Counted from the stretch's first letter, positions 34,994 through 47,118 are shown. The stretch is DNA of 64,000 bases from Misgurnus anguillicaudatus (GCF_027580225.2 NC_073341.2:17966001-18030000), one strand, 5' to 3'. The notes: a model not told the origin generated them from the letters alone. Translations and numbers: made by a program.

Positions 34994-35140
34994 AGCCTGG
35001 GTGCCTGCCGAACTTAGCCCCGCCCACTTCATTTCAGGTTGGGAAGTTTGGTCTGGCATCGCTCCGTTGTGGCGCAACTATGCTCGACCCAAAGCTGGTC
35101 GAACCAATCAAGTTGTCAGGCAGGCTTTATACGATGATGG
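34994..35140. repeat. TAGCCTGGGTGCCTGCC repeat
   Basis: TAGCCTGGGTGCCTGCCGAA and TTGTCAGGCAGGC bracket this part. A copy is at 44961-45110 in the same position of gene 3, confirming that the introns are duplicates. Confidence 0.6.
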
Positions 35141-35457
35141 ACAGATGATCAACAGTGAGTAATCAAACGCGTCACCAAAGAGCACTTGTGTTGAATCAGT
35201 TTGCAACAAAGACGGCTGCTGCTGGAGAATTGAGATGTGAAGATTTTGCCATCGAGTCTGTTCTGAACAGCGCGATGAAGGCATTTGTTGATTGAAAAGA
35301 TGGTTTTGCCGTCCCTACTACGGGATTGCAACTCGGCGTGCACGACAACGTGGATATAACTAGCTGTCATTGCCAGCTTGGAAGCACGTGGATGAAGTTC
35401 ATTTAACCTCTTATGAAATGGCTGAGGTTGCAAAAAATATTGAATAAAAGGATACAA

Positions 35458-35783
35458 TAGGGCTGTGCAAAAAAATCGACTGCGATTATCATGCGCGTGT
35501 CATCAGTAAAGCCAGTTCCATGATTAGAAGTAAATCGCCATCAGCTGCTTTCAGATGGAGCGGCATTTATTACACAGACCCGTAGTTCACAGAGAATCAA
35601 GACAAAATCGCAAAGATTATCGGAGTCGATTTTCCTCGATTATGAACCCGATTTTGCCTAGGGTCTGTGTAATAAATGCCGCTCCATCTGAAAGCAGCTG
35701 ATGGCGATTTATTTCTAATCACGGAACTGGCTTTACTGATGACACACGTATGATAATCGCAGTCGATTTTTGGCACAGCCCTA
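35458..35783. mobile_element. 326-base near-perfect palindromic MITE
   Basis: TAGGGCTGTGCAAAAAAATC at the left end and the inverted copy ending TTGGCACAGCCCTA at the right; arms of about 150 bases pair almost without interruption (CAGTAAAGCCAGTTCC, CATCAGCTGCTTTCAGATGG). Non-coding; absent at this spot in gene 3, so inserted after duplication or lost there. Confidence 0.88.
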
Positions 35784-36167
35784 GGGTATGATTAATTGTG
35801 AGCAGTGTGTATTGGAGAAAAATATTTCTCGCATAATGAGATTTTCCCCCATTTAAAATTATTATTCTCCAATGAAAATGGATTTTTGTAGATTTTTTAA
35901 ATAAAAGATCAAAAACATTAATGATGCATATTTATTTTCACAGCATTCTTTGATCATATTTACAAAGGGTATGAATAATTTTGAGCATGACTGTATATTT
36001 TTTTAATGTTTAGCTGCTGCGTACATTTTTTTTTTATTTGACGTGTTATGTAATAACAGGACTGACAGTTGTCTTTTGTCTCTGTGTGAATATAGAAAAA
36101 GATACAGAATCAATTCATCCTTTGTGCATAAGAGTAAAAAGAGAATTTAATTGTATGTTTATTACAG

Positions 36168-37288
36168 ATGAGAAGAGTGATTCATGTTCTGATGAAGGAA
36201 GGTCCTCCACATCAAAAGAGCGACTGACAGCACAAACTCAAAAGAAGAAACTTTATTCAGAAGAGCAAAGAGAGATGTTATTTCACTGTGAGCATTGTGG
36301 GAAGAATTTTGTCCACTTGTCTCAGCTTAAAGGCCACATGAGGACACACGGTGATGAAAAGCCTTTCTGTTGCACTGAATGTGCCGGATGTTTCAGAACC
36401 AAATATAGTCTTGATGTTCATAAGAGAATTCACACAGGAGAAAATGCATACAAGTGCAGTGAATCTGAAAACACTAGGGATTCAGGTTCATTACAACCAC
36501 ACCAGAATATTCACTCTAAAGAGAAACTATATCAATGTTCACACTGTGATAAACGTTTTCATCTGAAATCTCTTCAGATACGCCATGAAAAAATTCACAC
36601 TGGAGAGAAACCTTATCACTGTAGTGTTTGTGGGAAGAGCTTCAATCAACGTTTCAACTTAGTGTTACACCAGAGAACTCATACAGGTGAAAAACCTTAC
36701 AAATGCTCTCAGTGTGATAAGACGTTTGCTTCATCAAGTAACTTAAATGCCCATCAGAAAGTTCATACTGGAGAGAAACCTCATCACTGTAGTGATTGTG
36801 GGAAGAGTTTTATTCAACGTTTAAATTTAGTGTCACACCAAAGAATTCATACAGGTGAAAGACTTTATAAATGCTTTCAGTGTGAGAAGACGTTTACTCA
36901 ACTAGATGTCCTGAGAACCCATCAGAGAGTTCATACAGGAGAAAAACCTTTCGTCTGCTCTCACTGTGGAAAAAGCTTCTCTGATCGAGCTCATTTCAGA
37001 GTTCATCTGAGAATTCACACAGGAGAAAAACCTTACGTCTGCTCTTACTGTGGAAAAAGCTTCTATGATCGATCTCATTTCAGAATTCATCAGAGAGTTC
37101 ACACTGGAGAGAAACCTTATCACTGTAATGTTTGTGGGAAGAGTTTCAGTCGAAATGACATTTTAGTGAAACACCAGAGAATTCATACAGGTGAAAAACC
37201 TTACAAATGCTCCCAGTGTGATAAGACGTTTGCTCGACAAGATAACCTGAGAACCCATCAGAGAGTTCATACAGGAGTAAAACCTTAG
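36168..37288 (+). CDS. Zinc-finger gene 2, exon 3 (11 C2H2 fingers)
   Basis: Acceptor TTACAG/AT, phase 1; with exons 1 and 2 it gives a 551-residue protein. Eleven intact fingers plus the same degenerate unit as in gene 1 (YKCSESEN). The array starts [16 protein letters not shown] and ends [14 protein letters not shown], then GVKP and a stop where sister genes continue. An earlier acceptor (AATATAG at 36089-36095) is also in phase and would add about 24 residues (EKDTESIHPLCIRVKREF...), so two isoforms are possible. Expected role: nuclear DNA-binding protein, target unknown. Confidence 0.9.
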
Positions 37289-37420
37289 AGTAGAACCTTA
37301 AAACTGTACTGTTTGTGGGAAGAGTTTTAATCAAAATGGCGATTTAGTGACACACCAGAGAACTCATACAGATGAAAACCCTTACAAATGCTCTCAGTGT
37401 GAGCAGACGTTTGCTTGATC
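37289..37420 (+). pseudogene. Remnant fingers after gene 2
   Basis: Finger-like sequence continues beyond the stop in broken frames: CTGTTTGTGGGAAGAGTTTT, AATGGCGATTTAGTGACACA, then ACAAATGCTCTCAGTGTGAG ending GCTTGA. At least one and a half fingers were lost from the array. Confidence 0.78.
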
Positions 37421-37429
37421 ATATTTGCC

Positions 37430-38345
37430 TGAAGATCCATCAGTTCAATTCAATTTTATTTATTTATCACTTTTAACAATTGTTCAACATACAAAAACAG
37501 CTTCCCATGAAATACAAACAAAGAAAACTTAGAAAAGCAAAGAACAACAGAGCATGGCAGTTTTAAATATAGTTTAGGATGGAGTATTAGAAGTTACATG
37601 GAGTCATTTCTTATTAAATAATGTACAACTACTTTATTACAAGAAGAGGATAGGGCCTAGAATTGATCCCTGTGGTACACCATATTTAACCTAAGAGTTA
37701 CATGATTTTTCCTCATTTATGTAATTAAAGTGATAGACTTACCATCATTATCAAGATGTCGTCTTTATCATTTTTCACAATACTACCATAATATTTGTTT
37801 TCTTACTATGGAAGTCAATGGTTACAGCAGCTGTGTGCCTCCCATCATTTATCAAAATTATTGTGTTAACAGTTTCGTTTTATAACTTAAGCTGTGACCC
37901 CCCCCTCATCTTCTTTACTGATAGTTCGTCAGTAACTTCAGATTTAGTAACTTTATTTAAAAAGTGAAAGAACTATTTTTGCAAATTAATGTACTATATA
38001 TTAATTTGCAGAGTTACTTCTGTAAAAATCAAATGTGGACATTATATCTGATTTCAACAACGGATGATTTAAACTGATTTCCAGCACAAATAAAAAACCC
38101 TGAGCTGCTCGTGAGGTCCAAGTGATTCCAGACATATAAAATCTAAACAAAATCAAATAACACATAAAGAAGCTGCCCAGCGGTCAAGGGAGGAATGGAA
38201 AGACTCTGTGGCTTTCTGAACCATTGAGATTTTAGCCACCAAGTACCTGTCGTGCAATCCTTTTGCTGGCTGGCACTGTACCCTTCAGAATGTGCTGCCA
38301 CACTTAATAAAAGGCTTGTAACAATGCTGTATAAATCTGGGGACT
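37430..38345. repeat. Duplicated 3' flank: LINE and LTR-like fragments
   Basis: 37440-37560 repeats 27190-27330; 37640-37760 repeats part of the LINE relic (AGGGCCTAGAATTGATCCCT); 37790-37880 carries the CTATGGAAGTCAATGG repeat; 38287-38345 is a fragment of the possible LTR. No gene. Confidence 0.6.
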
Positions 38346-39230
38346 GTTAGCCTGGCTAACACTAGACCAGTTTCATAGAGAATGAACCACATGTTAATTT
38401 TCTCGTATTTGAGGCGTGGTTTACGAATGTTTATTGGGTGCTACGAATGTCTATCAAATGCCTCTGTACTTAGCTCATAGCCAATCGGTGTGTCGCATAG
38501 ACGTCGTTATTGTCTTGTTGCCCCCTTCCCGTTCTGTGATTGGTTTCCTATTTCAGGGGCAAAATTGGTCCATAGTTTCCATCATAGACAGTAAAAGAAA
38601 TGGACACAGCGACCCCATTGGATTCAACGGAGACAAGTGAAATTAATTAGAAGCCCGCACTTCCTGGGGGTCGGCGTACTGCGCAGACTCAAACTTAACT
38701 TGATGATGTAGATGTCACGTGAGCAACCTGTCTGACAATTGTAAGTCTTCTGATAGCTGTGCCAAGAGAAATCTGAATCACCCATAGACAGTTTCCCCCG
38801 TTGCTTTTATGGACTCTCTATGGGCTTCACCCTTTACTTTATGCCTCCACGTCCACTCGATTGCCTCATAGACAGTAAAGGATTTCCTGCGACCTTCTCT
38901 TCCTGTCCATAAAGTAATTTCTGTACTGTGCGACAGAGTCGCAATCGTTAGCCTGTTTTTACAAAAACTGCTTCTACTGGGCCATAACGTAAGATACAAG
39001 GTAACGGAGCATTTTATACATTTTCGTGTTTCTTTAGAAATAGGTAATGGACAAATGGAGTCTTTAAACGCCACAGATGTAGAGTAATGTCAAAGATGCG
39101 CTGTCAAAGTGATACCAAAATGAATGGGAGTCAATGGAATGCTAACAGCAGGTGGGGGTCTGCAAATCAATGGCGGTGCCCGGGGAAGCTTCAATAAAAT
39201 ATGAAACCCTGCCTCCTCAGAGTCCACACT
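38346..39230. repeat. Interspersed repeat fragments
   Basis: 38345-38580 is a decayed TAGCCTGG-type element related to 27850-28419 (GCATAGACGTCGTTATTGTC). From 38585 on, CATAGACAGTAAAAGAAATGG and CATAGACAGTAAAGGATTTCC look like ends of a further fish element. ORFs 38416-38640 and 38778-39074 are not supported. Confidence 0.5.
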
Positions 39231-39827
39231 TTGATGAGATCATGTAGTGCAGACTTTAGGGACCCTTGATGCTAGCCCACGTGGGTGCACCGGAGTCGTA
39301 TTTTGGGACAGACTCGAGCGTCACACCGGAAATAGGTAGAGAAGTTGCCTGCCAGTGTGAACTCCTCCCTTCCTCCGTCTGATTGCTCTTTCGCAAGGAC
39401 TTCTGGGTTGGACAGGGCCATTTGAAGACCGCATCAAGGGGGAAAAGGAGGCGCTGATGAGCACATTTCAAAGCGTAATTGTGTGTGTTGTATATTTAAA
39501 CTTACAGACAATCAGAATTTATTTTTAATTGTAGGTCAGTACACTGCAATTATATGGATTTACACAAAAAATGTTTTTTATTCTTTAACAATGTAATTGT
39601 TAGAAATGTACTGCAGTGGCTATCATAAATTTGGGTAGTTAAGATTGTAATTTATTTTTTAGCATAAGTCATAAATTTGAGAGGCCTATCTCCATATAAC
39701 ATACACATATATATTGCATTAATTATTATTGTAACAAATTGTGTTAAATTTAGTATATGAGTTAATATAAGTTGACAGAGAGTCAGCGGTGACATCATGG
39801 CATTAGTGGAAGTCTATTTAAAGGTGT
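39231..39827. other. Non-coding, no gene seen
   Basis: Includes a moderately GC-rich part to 39,480 and AT-rich DNA after it. Nothing recognised. Confidence 0.4.
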
Positions 39828-39974
39828 AGCGGAGGATTTTCTTGAATTTTAGAAAAGAACCACCTTCTCCACTTTTTAAAAAAATGCAATTGCGCAACAC
39901 TCCTTATGGACAACTAGAAAGATCAATAGTCTTGATGATCCACCCGGAAAAAGAAAATCGTCCGCAATACCTTG
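39828..39974. mobile_element. TTAA-type MITE, second copy
   Basis: Inverse of the element at 1994-2152: TTAAAGGTGTAGCGGAGGAT at the left, CGCAATACCTTGAA at the right, with GCAATTGCGCAACACTCC in the middle. Confidence 0.75.
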
Positions 39975-40249
39975 AAGCAACAACTTAGCCTGACAGTTAG
40001 CCTGCCCCAGACCAGGCTATAGTTTCCAAGCATAAGTTGTCATAGTGACTGAGTTCCGACTTTTTCAAGTTTGCTTAATGGAACCGAATCGACTGGCAAT
40101 AAGTCTGACTTAACAAAATAAGCCTGGCTTATTTCCTAATCTTGTTTTATGAAACAGCCCTCAGGTATGTGAGGTTATTGTAAAAAGTGAACCCTGGGTA
40201 ATAGTCATGTATAACAACAACAACATGCAAGTACATATTATATTTATAG

Positions 40250-40488
40250 GGGCGGTTTCCCGGACAGGGCTTATCTTAGTCCCACACTAAAATGGATGTT
40301 TAAGCTGCTTTCATTTAAAAACACATTGTCCTGTTTAATTTTAACATGTACCAGTGGCATTGTTTTGTCTTAAGATGCACATCTGTAGTGTTTTTTTGTA
40401 AGGTATGTTTGTAAAAAATTCTTAAATTACATAATATAAGTAAGACCTAGTCCTGGATTAACCTTACCTCTGTCCAGGAAACCGAAAA
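40250..40488. mobile_element. GGCGGTTTCCCGGACAGG MITE
   Basis: GGGCGGTTTCCCGGACAGGG at the left and CTGTCCAGGAAACCG at the right, with GACCTAGTCCTGGATTAA next to the right arm. A larger, interrupted relative lies in the phospholipase intron (54072-55884). Confidence 0.8.
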
Positions 40489-40699
40489 AAATCATATTAT
40501 TTATCATATTAGTTTCCATTACACCATCAACCTTTAAATTTGTGTTTCATTAAAGACAAGGTTTCTGTTATTGCATTAGGACATATATAAAATCGCTAAG
40601 CATGATTTAAAATGCATTTTAAAGTCTAGAAACCTTGTTCACCAAACTGACTACTCAAAAAGGAATGGAGAATTTTGAACTTGGCAATTAAAGAGTTAA

Positions 40700-41660
40700 A
40701 ATCCTCAATTTTTGTAAACATTTTGTAGTTTTGAGTACTGTACTGACCTCAGTACTGTGGTTGATTAACAGATTTATGCCATTTTTTAAAGTAAAACAAA
40801 CTGATACATTTTTACAGTTTAATTTAGTGGATGTTTTCATCGACGAACAACCCAAAAGGAACTTGCCCACAGTGTATTGTTGAGATTTCCCAAAATATGT
40901 GTCAATATAAGAATTGTCACCAACATTTTTACATTTGCTCAAACGCAGAGAAAGTTATGGCCAAATTAAGATAAAAAAAACCCCATAGTGGACGAAAACA
41001 TCCCCAACAACATATTAATGTTGAAATGAGTCTCACTAAACACTAAATTGCCCTGCTAAATCTGCTGATAGTCAGATGAAGTTGGTCTGACCATCGAGAA
41101 CACAACTAAAATTAATAAATAAACCATCTTTATTTTAATCAATATAATTTTGTCTCCTGCCTGTTGTTTTTCCCATCATTTCTGTATCTGCCTTATGGTT
41201 GATTTCAGTACAGATTTAGTGATTTCCTGACAGGCAGGGAGTTCTAGTGAAACTCGACTCCAATGGATCTATAAGATCTGCAAACCATAGTTGGATCATA
41301 CATTCAACTTCTCTTATTTCTTTGAAAATAAAGTTTATAATATTACTGCGCTTTCTCTGTTGTGTCTCATTCAAACTTACATCTTCACACATGCTGTTAT
41401 TCACAGACATCAGAAAAAACTAGAGAGAGAGAGAGAGAGAGACCTTCTTTGACTTTGTGTCAAATGCCTTTCTTACAAAAAGTAAGATTTCAATTAGCTT
41501 TAACATTCGAAATCATTCCTTAAACCTATTTTTCATATCTCAAGATACTGAGGAAGTTGGCAACCCTTCTATTGCAGGTGCATAAAGAGCAGCTAGCATG
41601 TCATCTTAGCACACCATCAAAACACGACAAATAATTAGATTAAAACCATGTGTTTGCCAC
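40700..41660 (+). repeat. Duplicated zinc-finger 5' flank, copy D
   Basis: Colinear with 32430-33370. Also repeats GGATCTATAAGATCTGCAAA of copies A and E. No coding function for the ORFs 40688-40942 and 41216-41410. Confidence 0.75.
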
Positions 41661-42066
41661 AGACTCACTTCATAACATAAGTTGAGTGTTTTAAATATCC
41701 ATGTGGTCTGATGTGGCTTCGGATAACAAAATGAGACAGAAAATATACTCTATTGTAGTATTCTGGACAGGCCTAAAGGCTATGTCAATTAGCTTTGCAT
41801 TTTAAATATATAGTATTGTTATGAAAATACAAAATTCAGCATTTTGACAGCTTCCACCATGAAGAAATATACAGATAAATGAAGTGTTCTTCTCTCTCCT
41901 GTACAGTAGGGGGCACTGCAGCTCTTTAATCCACCGGTAAACCCACTAAAGAAAGAAAGAAATGAAGCGTTTACTGGTTGTGGCTAGAAAGGATACAGCT
42001 GTGGCCAAAATCTCGCCGGAGGAGCGCTGTTTTTATCCTAATCCTTCCCACAAACTTAACCCAAAA

Positions 42067-42076
42067 TCTCGCGAGA
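42067..42076. promoter_or_regulatory. TCTCGCGAGA promoter element, zinc-finger gene 3
   Basis: Perfect copy of the palindrome seen before gene 2, in AAAATCTCGCGAGAATTGTCC, about 250 bases before the proposed start. Confidence 0.68.
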
Positions 42077-42320
42077 ATTGTCCGCAGCTGTATTTCCTCT
42101 AGCCAGAACCGAGCTCGCGTGTGATGTGTTTGTGTATCCTCATTGTTTTTCTCTCTTGAGTGTTTTATTGAGAGTAAACAGAGTCTTGTCGCTGTGTATT
42201 TTAGTGTAAGTTATATCGATGATGAGAAATGAGATGGATGTGCTGTAAATCAGTAGGAAGTTATCTGTCCATGCTCGATATTGATGATTTCATCACAGAA
42301 ATCTCTCAGCTCAGAAAGAA

Positions 42321-42377
42321 ATGGCGTTACTGGAGGCAAAGTTGAGGTCAAGAGGAGACGAAGAAGTGAAGAGAGAG
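42321..42377 (+). CDS. Zinc-finger gene 3, exon 1 (short)
   Basis: Nineteen codons, MALLEAKLRSRGDEEVKRE, ending at a GT donor. As in gene 1, a five-base and a one-base difference from gene 2 put the upstream ATGs (from 42221) out of frame, so translation probably starts here, or the gene uses another first exon. Confidence 0.6.
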
Positions 42378-42464
42378 GTTTGTACAGCTTAAACATCCTT
42401 TACCTGAAACACTCTGTCTGTTTGACAACATTAAATCATTTATCATTTATTTTTGTGTTGTCAG

Positions 42465-42873
42465 GATGTGGATGTGGTTTGTTGTGAATCTTCAGTGTAT
42501 GTGACTGACGGGATCTCTACAGAATGTCAGGATCAAAGCTCATCACAGTTACTGCTGGACAAACTCTCTGAAGAGAAATCCAGACACACACAGGACTCAA
42601 AGTTCAATCTCACTTTACTCTGTTATACTGAGTCAAAGCCCACAGACGCTCAGGACACTGCAGTGTGTGACAGTATTCAGGGTTTAAAGGATGAGGAATC
42701 TACTGATCAAACCTCCACAGAGTCTCTGGATTCTGCCTGTAACGCTGGAGAACAGCAGCAGATCCAGCAGACCACACTGAAGATGTGTTCAGTCAAACTG
42801 GTGGACTGCAGGAACCTGAAGATGGAGATAAAAACAGAACCTATTGAAGATGAAGAGGACTTTATTCTGCCAG
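42465..42873 (+). CDS. Zinc-finger gene 3, exon 2
   Basis: 136 codons, phase 0 to 1, carrying the common N-terminal region with the CSVKLVDCRNL segment and an intact SUMO-type IKTE motif (MEIKTEPIEDEEDFILPG). Confidence 0.87.
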
Positions 42874-43169
42874 GTATGTCTCCACAATTATTGTTGTATT
42901 TTTTTTATTTTTTTTTTTACAATTTTTGTAAAAAGAAATCCATGTGGAAGCGTATTTCCGCCATATTAGAAAAAAATCATGCTCTGGTAAATCATATTTA
43001 TGAGATATAAAGTGAAAATTATGACATACCAAAAATTAATGATGAGATAAAAAGTCAAAAAAGTAGAATATATGAGTTAAAAAAGTAATAATTATTATAT
43101 TAAAAGTAGGCCTGCACGATTAATTCCATGCGATTGTCACGCGCATTTAATCAGTAAAGGAGGTTCCTT

Positions 43170-44763
43170 TAGGGGTGTGACCATGTTCTCACGCAGTGAA
43201 CGCGCACTTGGGGCCCTAGCGATGGGAAGAAATTTTAATTAAAAAAATCTACTGTAAATAATGATATAATTGTTTAACCACAAAGAACTTTGCGCTGAAT
43301 CAAGCACACTTGGGTAGCAGTAGACGACTTTGTGCCCAGGGGCCTCTGAATTCTTAATCCGGGCCTGGCGTCAGTAAACTCTGCTTTTCAAGTTCAAATC
43401 CTCCAATGTTAATCTACATACTCTCCTGACTGCTTTGGATGCTGAAGAAGTATGATTGGTTAGATCACCTGTCAATCGAGCTCCCTGCGAAGGGTAATTT
43501 GTTTTAAACGTGAGGTAGATGCGTCCTAGTCAGAGGCATCATGCCCATTCAAACTGAGGGGGCATGTGCCAACTTGGTTTTTTAAACAAATAGATTTTGC
43601 ATGCAACCTTAAAATCAAAGAAGCGTCCATTAATCTGTTATTTGTCTTTTAATCTGTTTAATTTGCACAATATTATCAATTCTGTGCTGCATTCTTGTCA
43701 CTTTTCTGAGATTTTCGCCATTTTGATCATGTTACATTACTTTATTCTGGCGGGAGGAGCTGCAGACAGTGTAGTCGCAGACGTCATTAGCATCTCAGCG
43801 CGCTCACGGGCTCTTTCCTGTTGCTGCTGCATTTTGCTATCTGAGGAATTTAAACATGTAAGAAACGCTCACAACATTTCCAAACTCCAGTACGGTAATG
43901 TGCAGTTAACCTCCTCTGTATAGTAAATAAATATATGGTTTAAAATGTGACCGTCTCAACGTTATATTAGTAAAGATTTCTAACGCCAAAGTTCAGAGTT
44001 CACGGGGGCGCGGAATCACACATGCTCACATATGAGGTAAAATTTGATGCAGTAATGCGTTCCTCTAATAATTTTATTTACAAATTTTTTAAAATCATTA
44101 TTGAACATTAAACTCAATCATGTGGCTATAGCTTATGTCATTTTTGTTGTTTATATTCTTTATGGATTTAAAATTACATAATTTTATAGGATAATGCAGT
44201 TGTTGTGCAAAATGCATTAATGACACAATTAAACAAGTCATTTATTAAAACTTAAATAAATAAAACATGCCGTTTCAGATGTAAATATGATACCAATATG
44301 TCATTATTCCGATTGAATAGTATTTGATATGAAAGTTAGTCAACACTTTTATTTTGGAGGTTTTTGCATGAAAGCAGGGGTGTTCAGATTGTTAGAAATG
44401 TAAGTGCCATGGAAAAGACTGAAAGCTCTATAATATTTCTTTAGATGTCTGTGTATGCACAAATTTCTGTTTGTTGTGCCCACTCTGCCCCCTTAAAAAA
44501 ATTGGTGCATGATGACGCCCCTGGTCCTAGTCTAAAGAAGGGGGTCGTTGGGTGATAGCGGTGAAAGCACATTCACTGCTAGTTGTCTTGCTGTTAATTT
44601 TAAATAAACGTAAAGTAGCTAATCAGTGTCTGTTCGTTTGTCAGTTGTCCTATAACAGACGAACGTCAAAACGTGCAAAACACCCGGACGGTTATGTTAC
44701 GAACAGTCACATTTGACTCACGTCCTAACCGTCATCACCAATTCTGAAACCGGCACACCCCTA
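43170..44763. mobile_element. hAT element in intron 2 of gene 3
   Basis: Starts TAGGGGTGTGACCATG, ends GAAACCGGCACACCCCTA; perfect 8-base duplication GGTTCCTT (43162-43169, 44764-44771). It splits the older MITE shared by the three genes, which resumes after 44764 with GATTAGTAATAAATTGCC. Its own DNA has no transposase, and it is interrupted at 43531-44523. Confidence 0.9.
43531..44523 (+). mobile_element. Second non-autonomous hAT, nested inside the first
   Basis: CAGAGGCATCATGCCC at the left, GCATGATGACGCCCCTG at the right, perfect 8-base duplication GTCCTAGT (43523-43530, 44524-44531). Sister of the copy at 2412-3418 in opposite orientation. The ORF 43597-43923 is not conserved between the copies as a protein, so I do not call it. 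Confidence 0.92.
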
Positions 44764-44960
44764 GGTTCCTTGATTAGTAATAAATTGCCATCAGCTGCTT
44801 TCAGATGTAGCGGCATTTACTACTCAGAGCCGTAGTTCTGAAAAGCGGGAAAATGTTGCATTCATAATCGCAGCCGATTCATCCGCAATTATGAATGCGA
44901 TATGTCGAGCAGCCTTACTTAAAAGTCCAAATTAAGAGATGTAATTGAAAATTTTTAAAA

Positions 44961-45460
44961 TTCTAGACTGGGTGCCTGCCGAACTTAGCCCCGCCCACAA
45001 CATTTCAGGTCGGGAAGTTCGGTCTGGTATCGCTCCTTTGTGGCGCAACTATGCTCGACCCAAAGCTGGTTGAACCAATCAAGTTGTCAGGCAGGCTTTA
45101 TACGATGATGGACAGATGATCAACAGTAACCTAATCAACCACGTCACCAAAGAGCACTTGAGTTGAATCAGTTTAAAACAAAGACGGCTGCCGCTGGAGA
45201 ATTGAGACGTGAAGATTCTGCCATCGAGTCTGTTCTAGAAGATATCGACAGCACATTGATTTAAAAGAGGAACAGAAACGCAAATCGAGGAATTTGTTCA
45301 TCGGAAAGATGGTTTTGCCGTCCCTACTTCAGGATTGCAACTTGCCGTGCAGGACAACGTGGATATAACTAGCTGTTATTGCCAGCTACTTTTCACATAT
45401 TTACACATATTCCGATAAAAGGAAGAGTGACTGGATGCGCCATAGCTGTAATCACTGGTG
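44961..45460. repeat. Duplicated intron sequence of gene 3
   Basis: Starts CTAGACTGGGTGCCTGCC and follows 34994-35450 of gene 2 nearly base for base, with a local substitution around 45,235-45,300. Non-coding. Confidence 0.65.
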
Positions 45461-45586
45461 TAATAGAAAATGTATTTTAAATTTATTCTAACAAAAAATT
45501 AACAATACTGTTTTTAATGTTTAGCTACATACATTTATTTTATTTGATTTTATTTGACGTGTTATTTAATTGTATCTTTATTACAG

Positions 45587-47118
45587 ATGAGAAGAGTGAT
45601 TCATGTTCTGATGAAGGAAGGTCCTCAACATCAAAAGAGCGACTGACAGCACAAACTCAAAAGAAGAAACTTTATTCAGAAGAGCAAAGAGAGATGATAT
45701 TTCACTGTGAGCATTGTGGGAAGAATTTTGTTGACTTTTCTCAGCTTAAAGCCCACATGAGGACACACAGTGATGAAAAGCCTTTCTGTTGCACTGAATG
45801 TGGCAATTACTTCAGGACCAAATATAGTCTTGATGTTCATAAGAGTATTCACACAGGAGAAAATGCATACAAGTGCAGCGAATCTGAAAAAACTGTGGAT
45901 TCAGGTTCATTACAACCACACCAGAATATTCACTCTGAAGAGAAACTATATCAATGTTCACACTGTGATAAACGTTTCCATCTGAAATATCTTCTGATAC
46001 GCCATGAAAAAATTCACACTGGAGAGAAACCTTATCACTGTAGTGTTTGTGGGAAGAGCTTTAATCAACGTTTCAATTTAGTGTCACACCAGAGAATTCA
46101 TACAGGTGAAAAAAATTACAGATGTCCTTATTGTGGGAAGACGTTTGCTCAACAGGCTGGCCTGAGAACCCATCAGAGAGTTCATACAGGAGAAAAACCT
46201 TACAAATGCTCTCAGTGTGATAAGACATTTACTCAGTCAAGTAACTTAAAAGCCCATCAGGGGGTTCATACAGGAGAGAAACCTCATCACTGTAGTGTTT
46301 GTGGGAAGAGTTTTTATCAACGTTTCAACTTGGTGTCACACCAAAGAACTCATACAGGTGAAAAACCTTACAAATGTCCTCATTGTGAGAAAACGTTTGC
46401 TCAACAAGATGGCCTGAGAACCCATCAGAGAGTTCACACAGGAGAAAAACCTTACGTCTGCTCTCACTGTGGAAAAAGCTTCGCTGATCGATCTCATTTC
46501 AGAGTTCATCTGAGAGTTCACACAGGAGAAAAACCTTACGTCTGCTCTCACTGTGGAAAACACTTTTCTGATCAATCTCATTTCAGAGTTCATCAGAGAG
46601 TTCACACTGGAGAGAAACCTTATCACTGTAATGCTTGTGGGAAGAGTTTCAGTCGAAATGATACTTTAGTGAAACACCAGAGAATTCATACAGGTGAAAA
46701 ACCTTACAAATGCTCCCAGTGTGATAAGACGTTTGCTCGACAAGATAGCCTGAGAACCCATCAGAGATTTCATACGGTATTACAACCTTATCACTGTAGT
46801 GTTTGTGGGAAGAGTTTCAGTCGAAGTGATACTTTAGTGAAACACCAGAGAAGTCATACAGGTGATAAACCTTACAAATGCTCTCAGTGTGATAAGACGT
46901 TTGCTCGACGAGATGGTCTGAGAACCCATCAGAGAGTTCATACAGTAGTAAAACCTTATCACTGTAGTGTTTGTGGGAAGAGTTTTGATGATGGGACGCA
47001 AGTAGATCAGTGGTGGGACGAGCATCACGGCAACTGGAACTGGGTCTGTCAGTCTCAATGTCCTCTGGGAACAGAAGACGAGAAAGGAAATAAAATCCTA
47101 TTAGGCTGTTCAGTATAA
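45587..47118 (+). CDS. Zinc-finger gene 3, exon 3 (14 C2H2 fingers, repeat-derived tail)
   Basis: Acceptor TTACAG/AT, phase 1; predicted protein of 665 residues with exons 1 and 2. Fourteen intact C2H2 fingers plus the shared degenerate unit (YKCSESEK) between fingers 2 and 3. A fifteenth finger begins ([10 protein letters not shown]) but has no histidines: after DDG the frame runs into interspersed-repeat DNA and ends with about 38 residues rich in W, D and C (TQVDQWWDEHHGNWNWVC) unlike any finger. Some late linkers are altered (HTVLQPY, HTVVKPY), which may weaken binding there. Otherwise a nuclear DNA-binding protein like genes 1 and 2; no effector domain seen. Confidence 0.9.

Noticed and set aside
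43597..43923. 108-codon ORF inside the inner hAT element
   Set aside because: Its counterpart in the 2412-3418 copy is interrupted, and no transposase or other motif is present.
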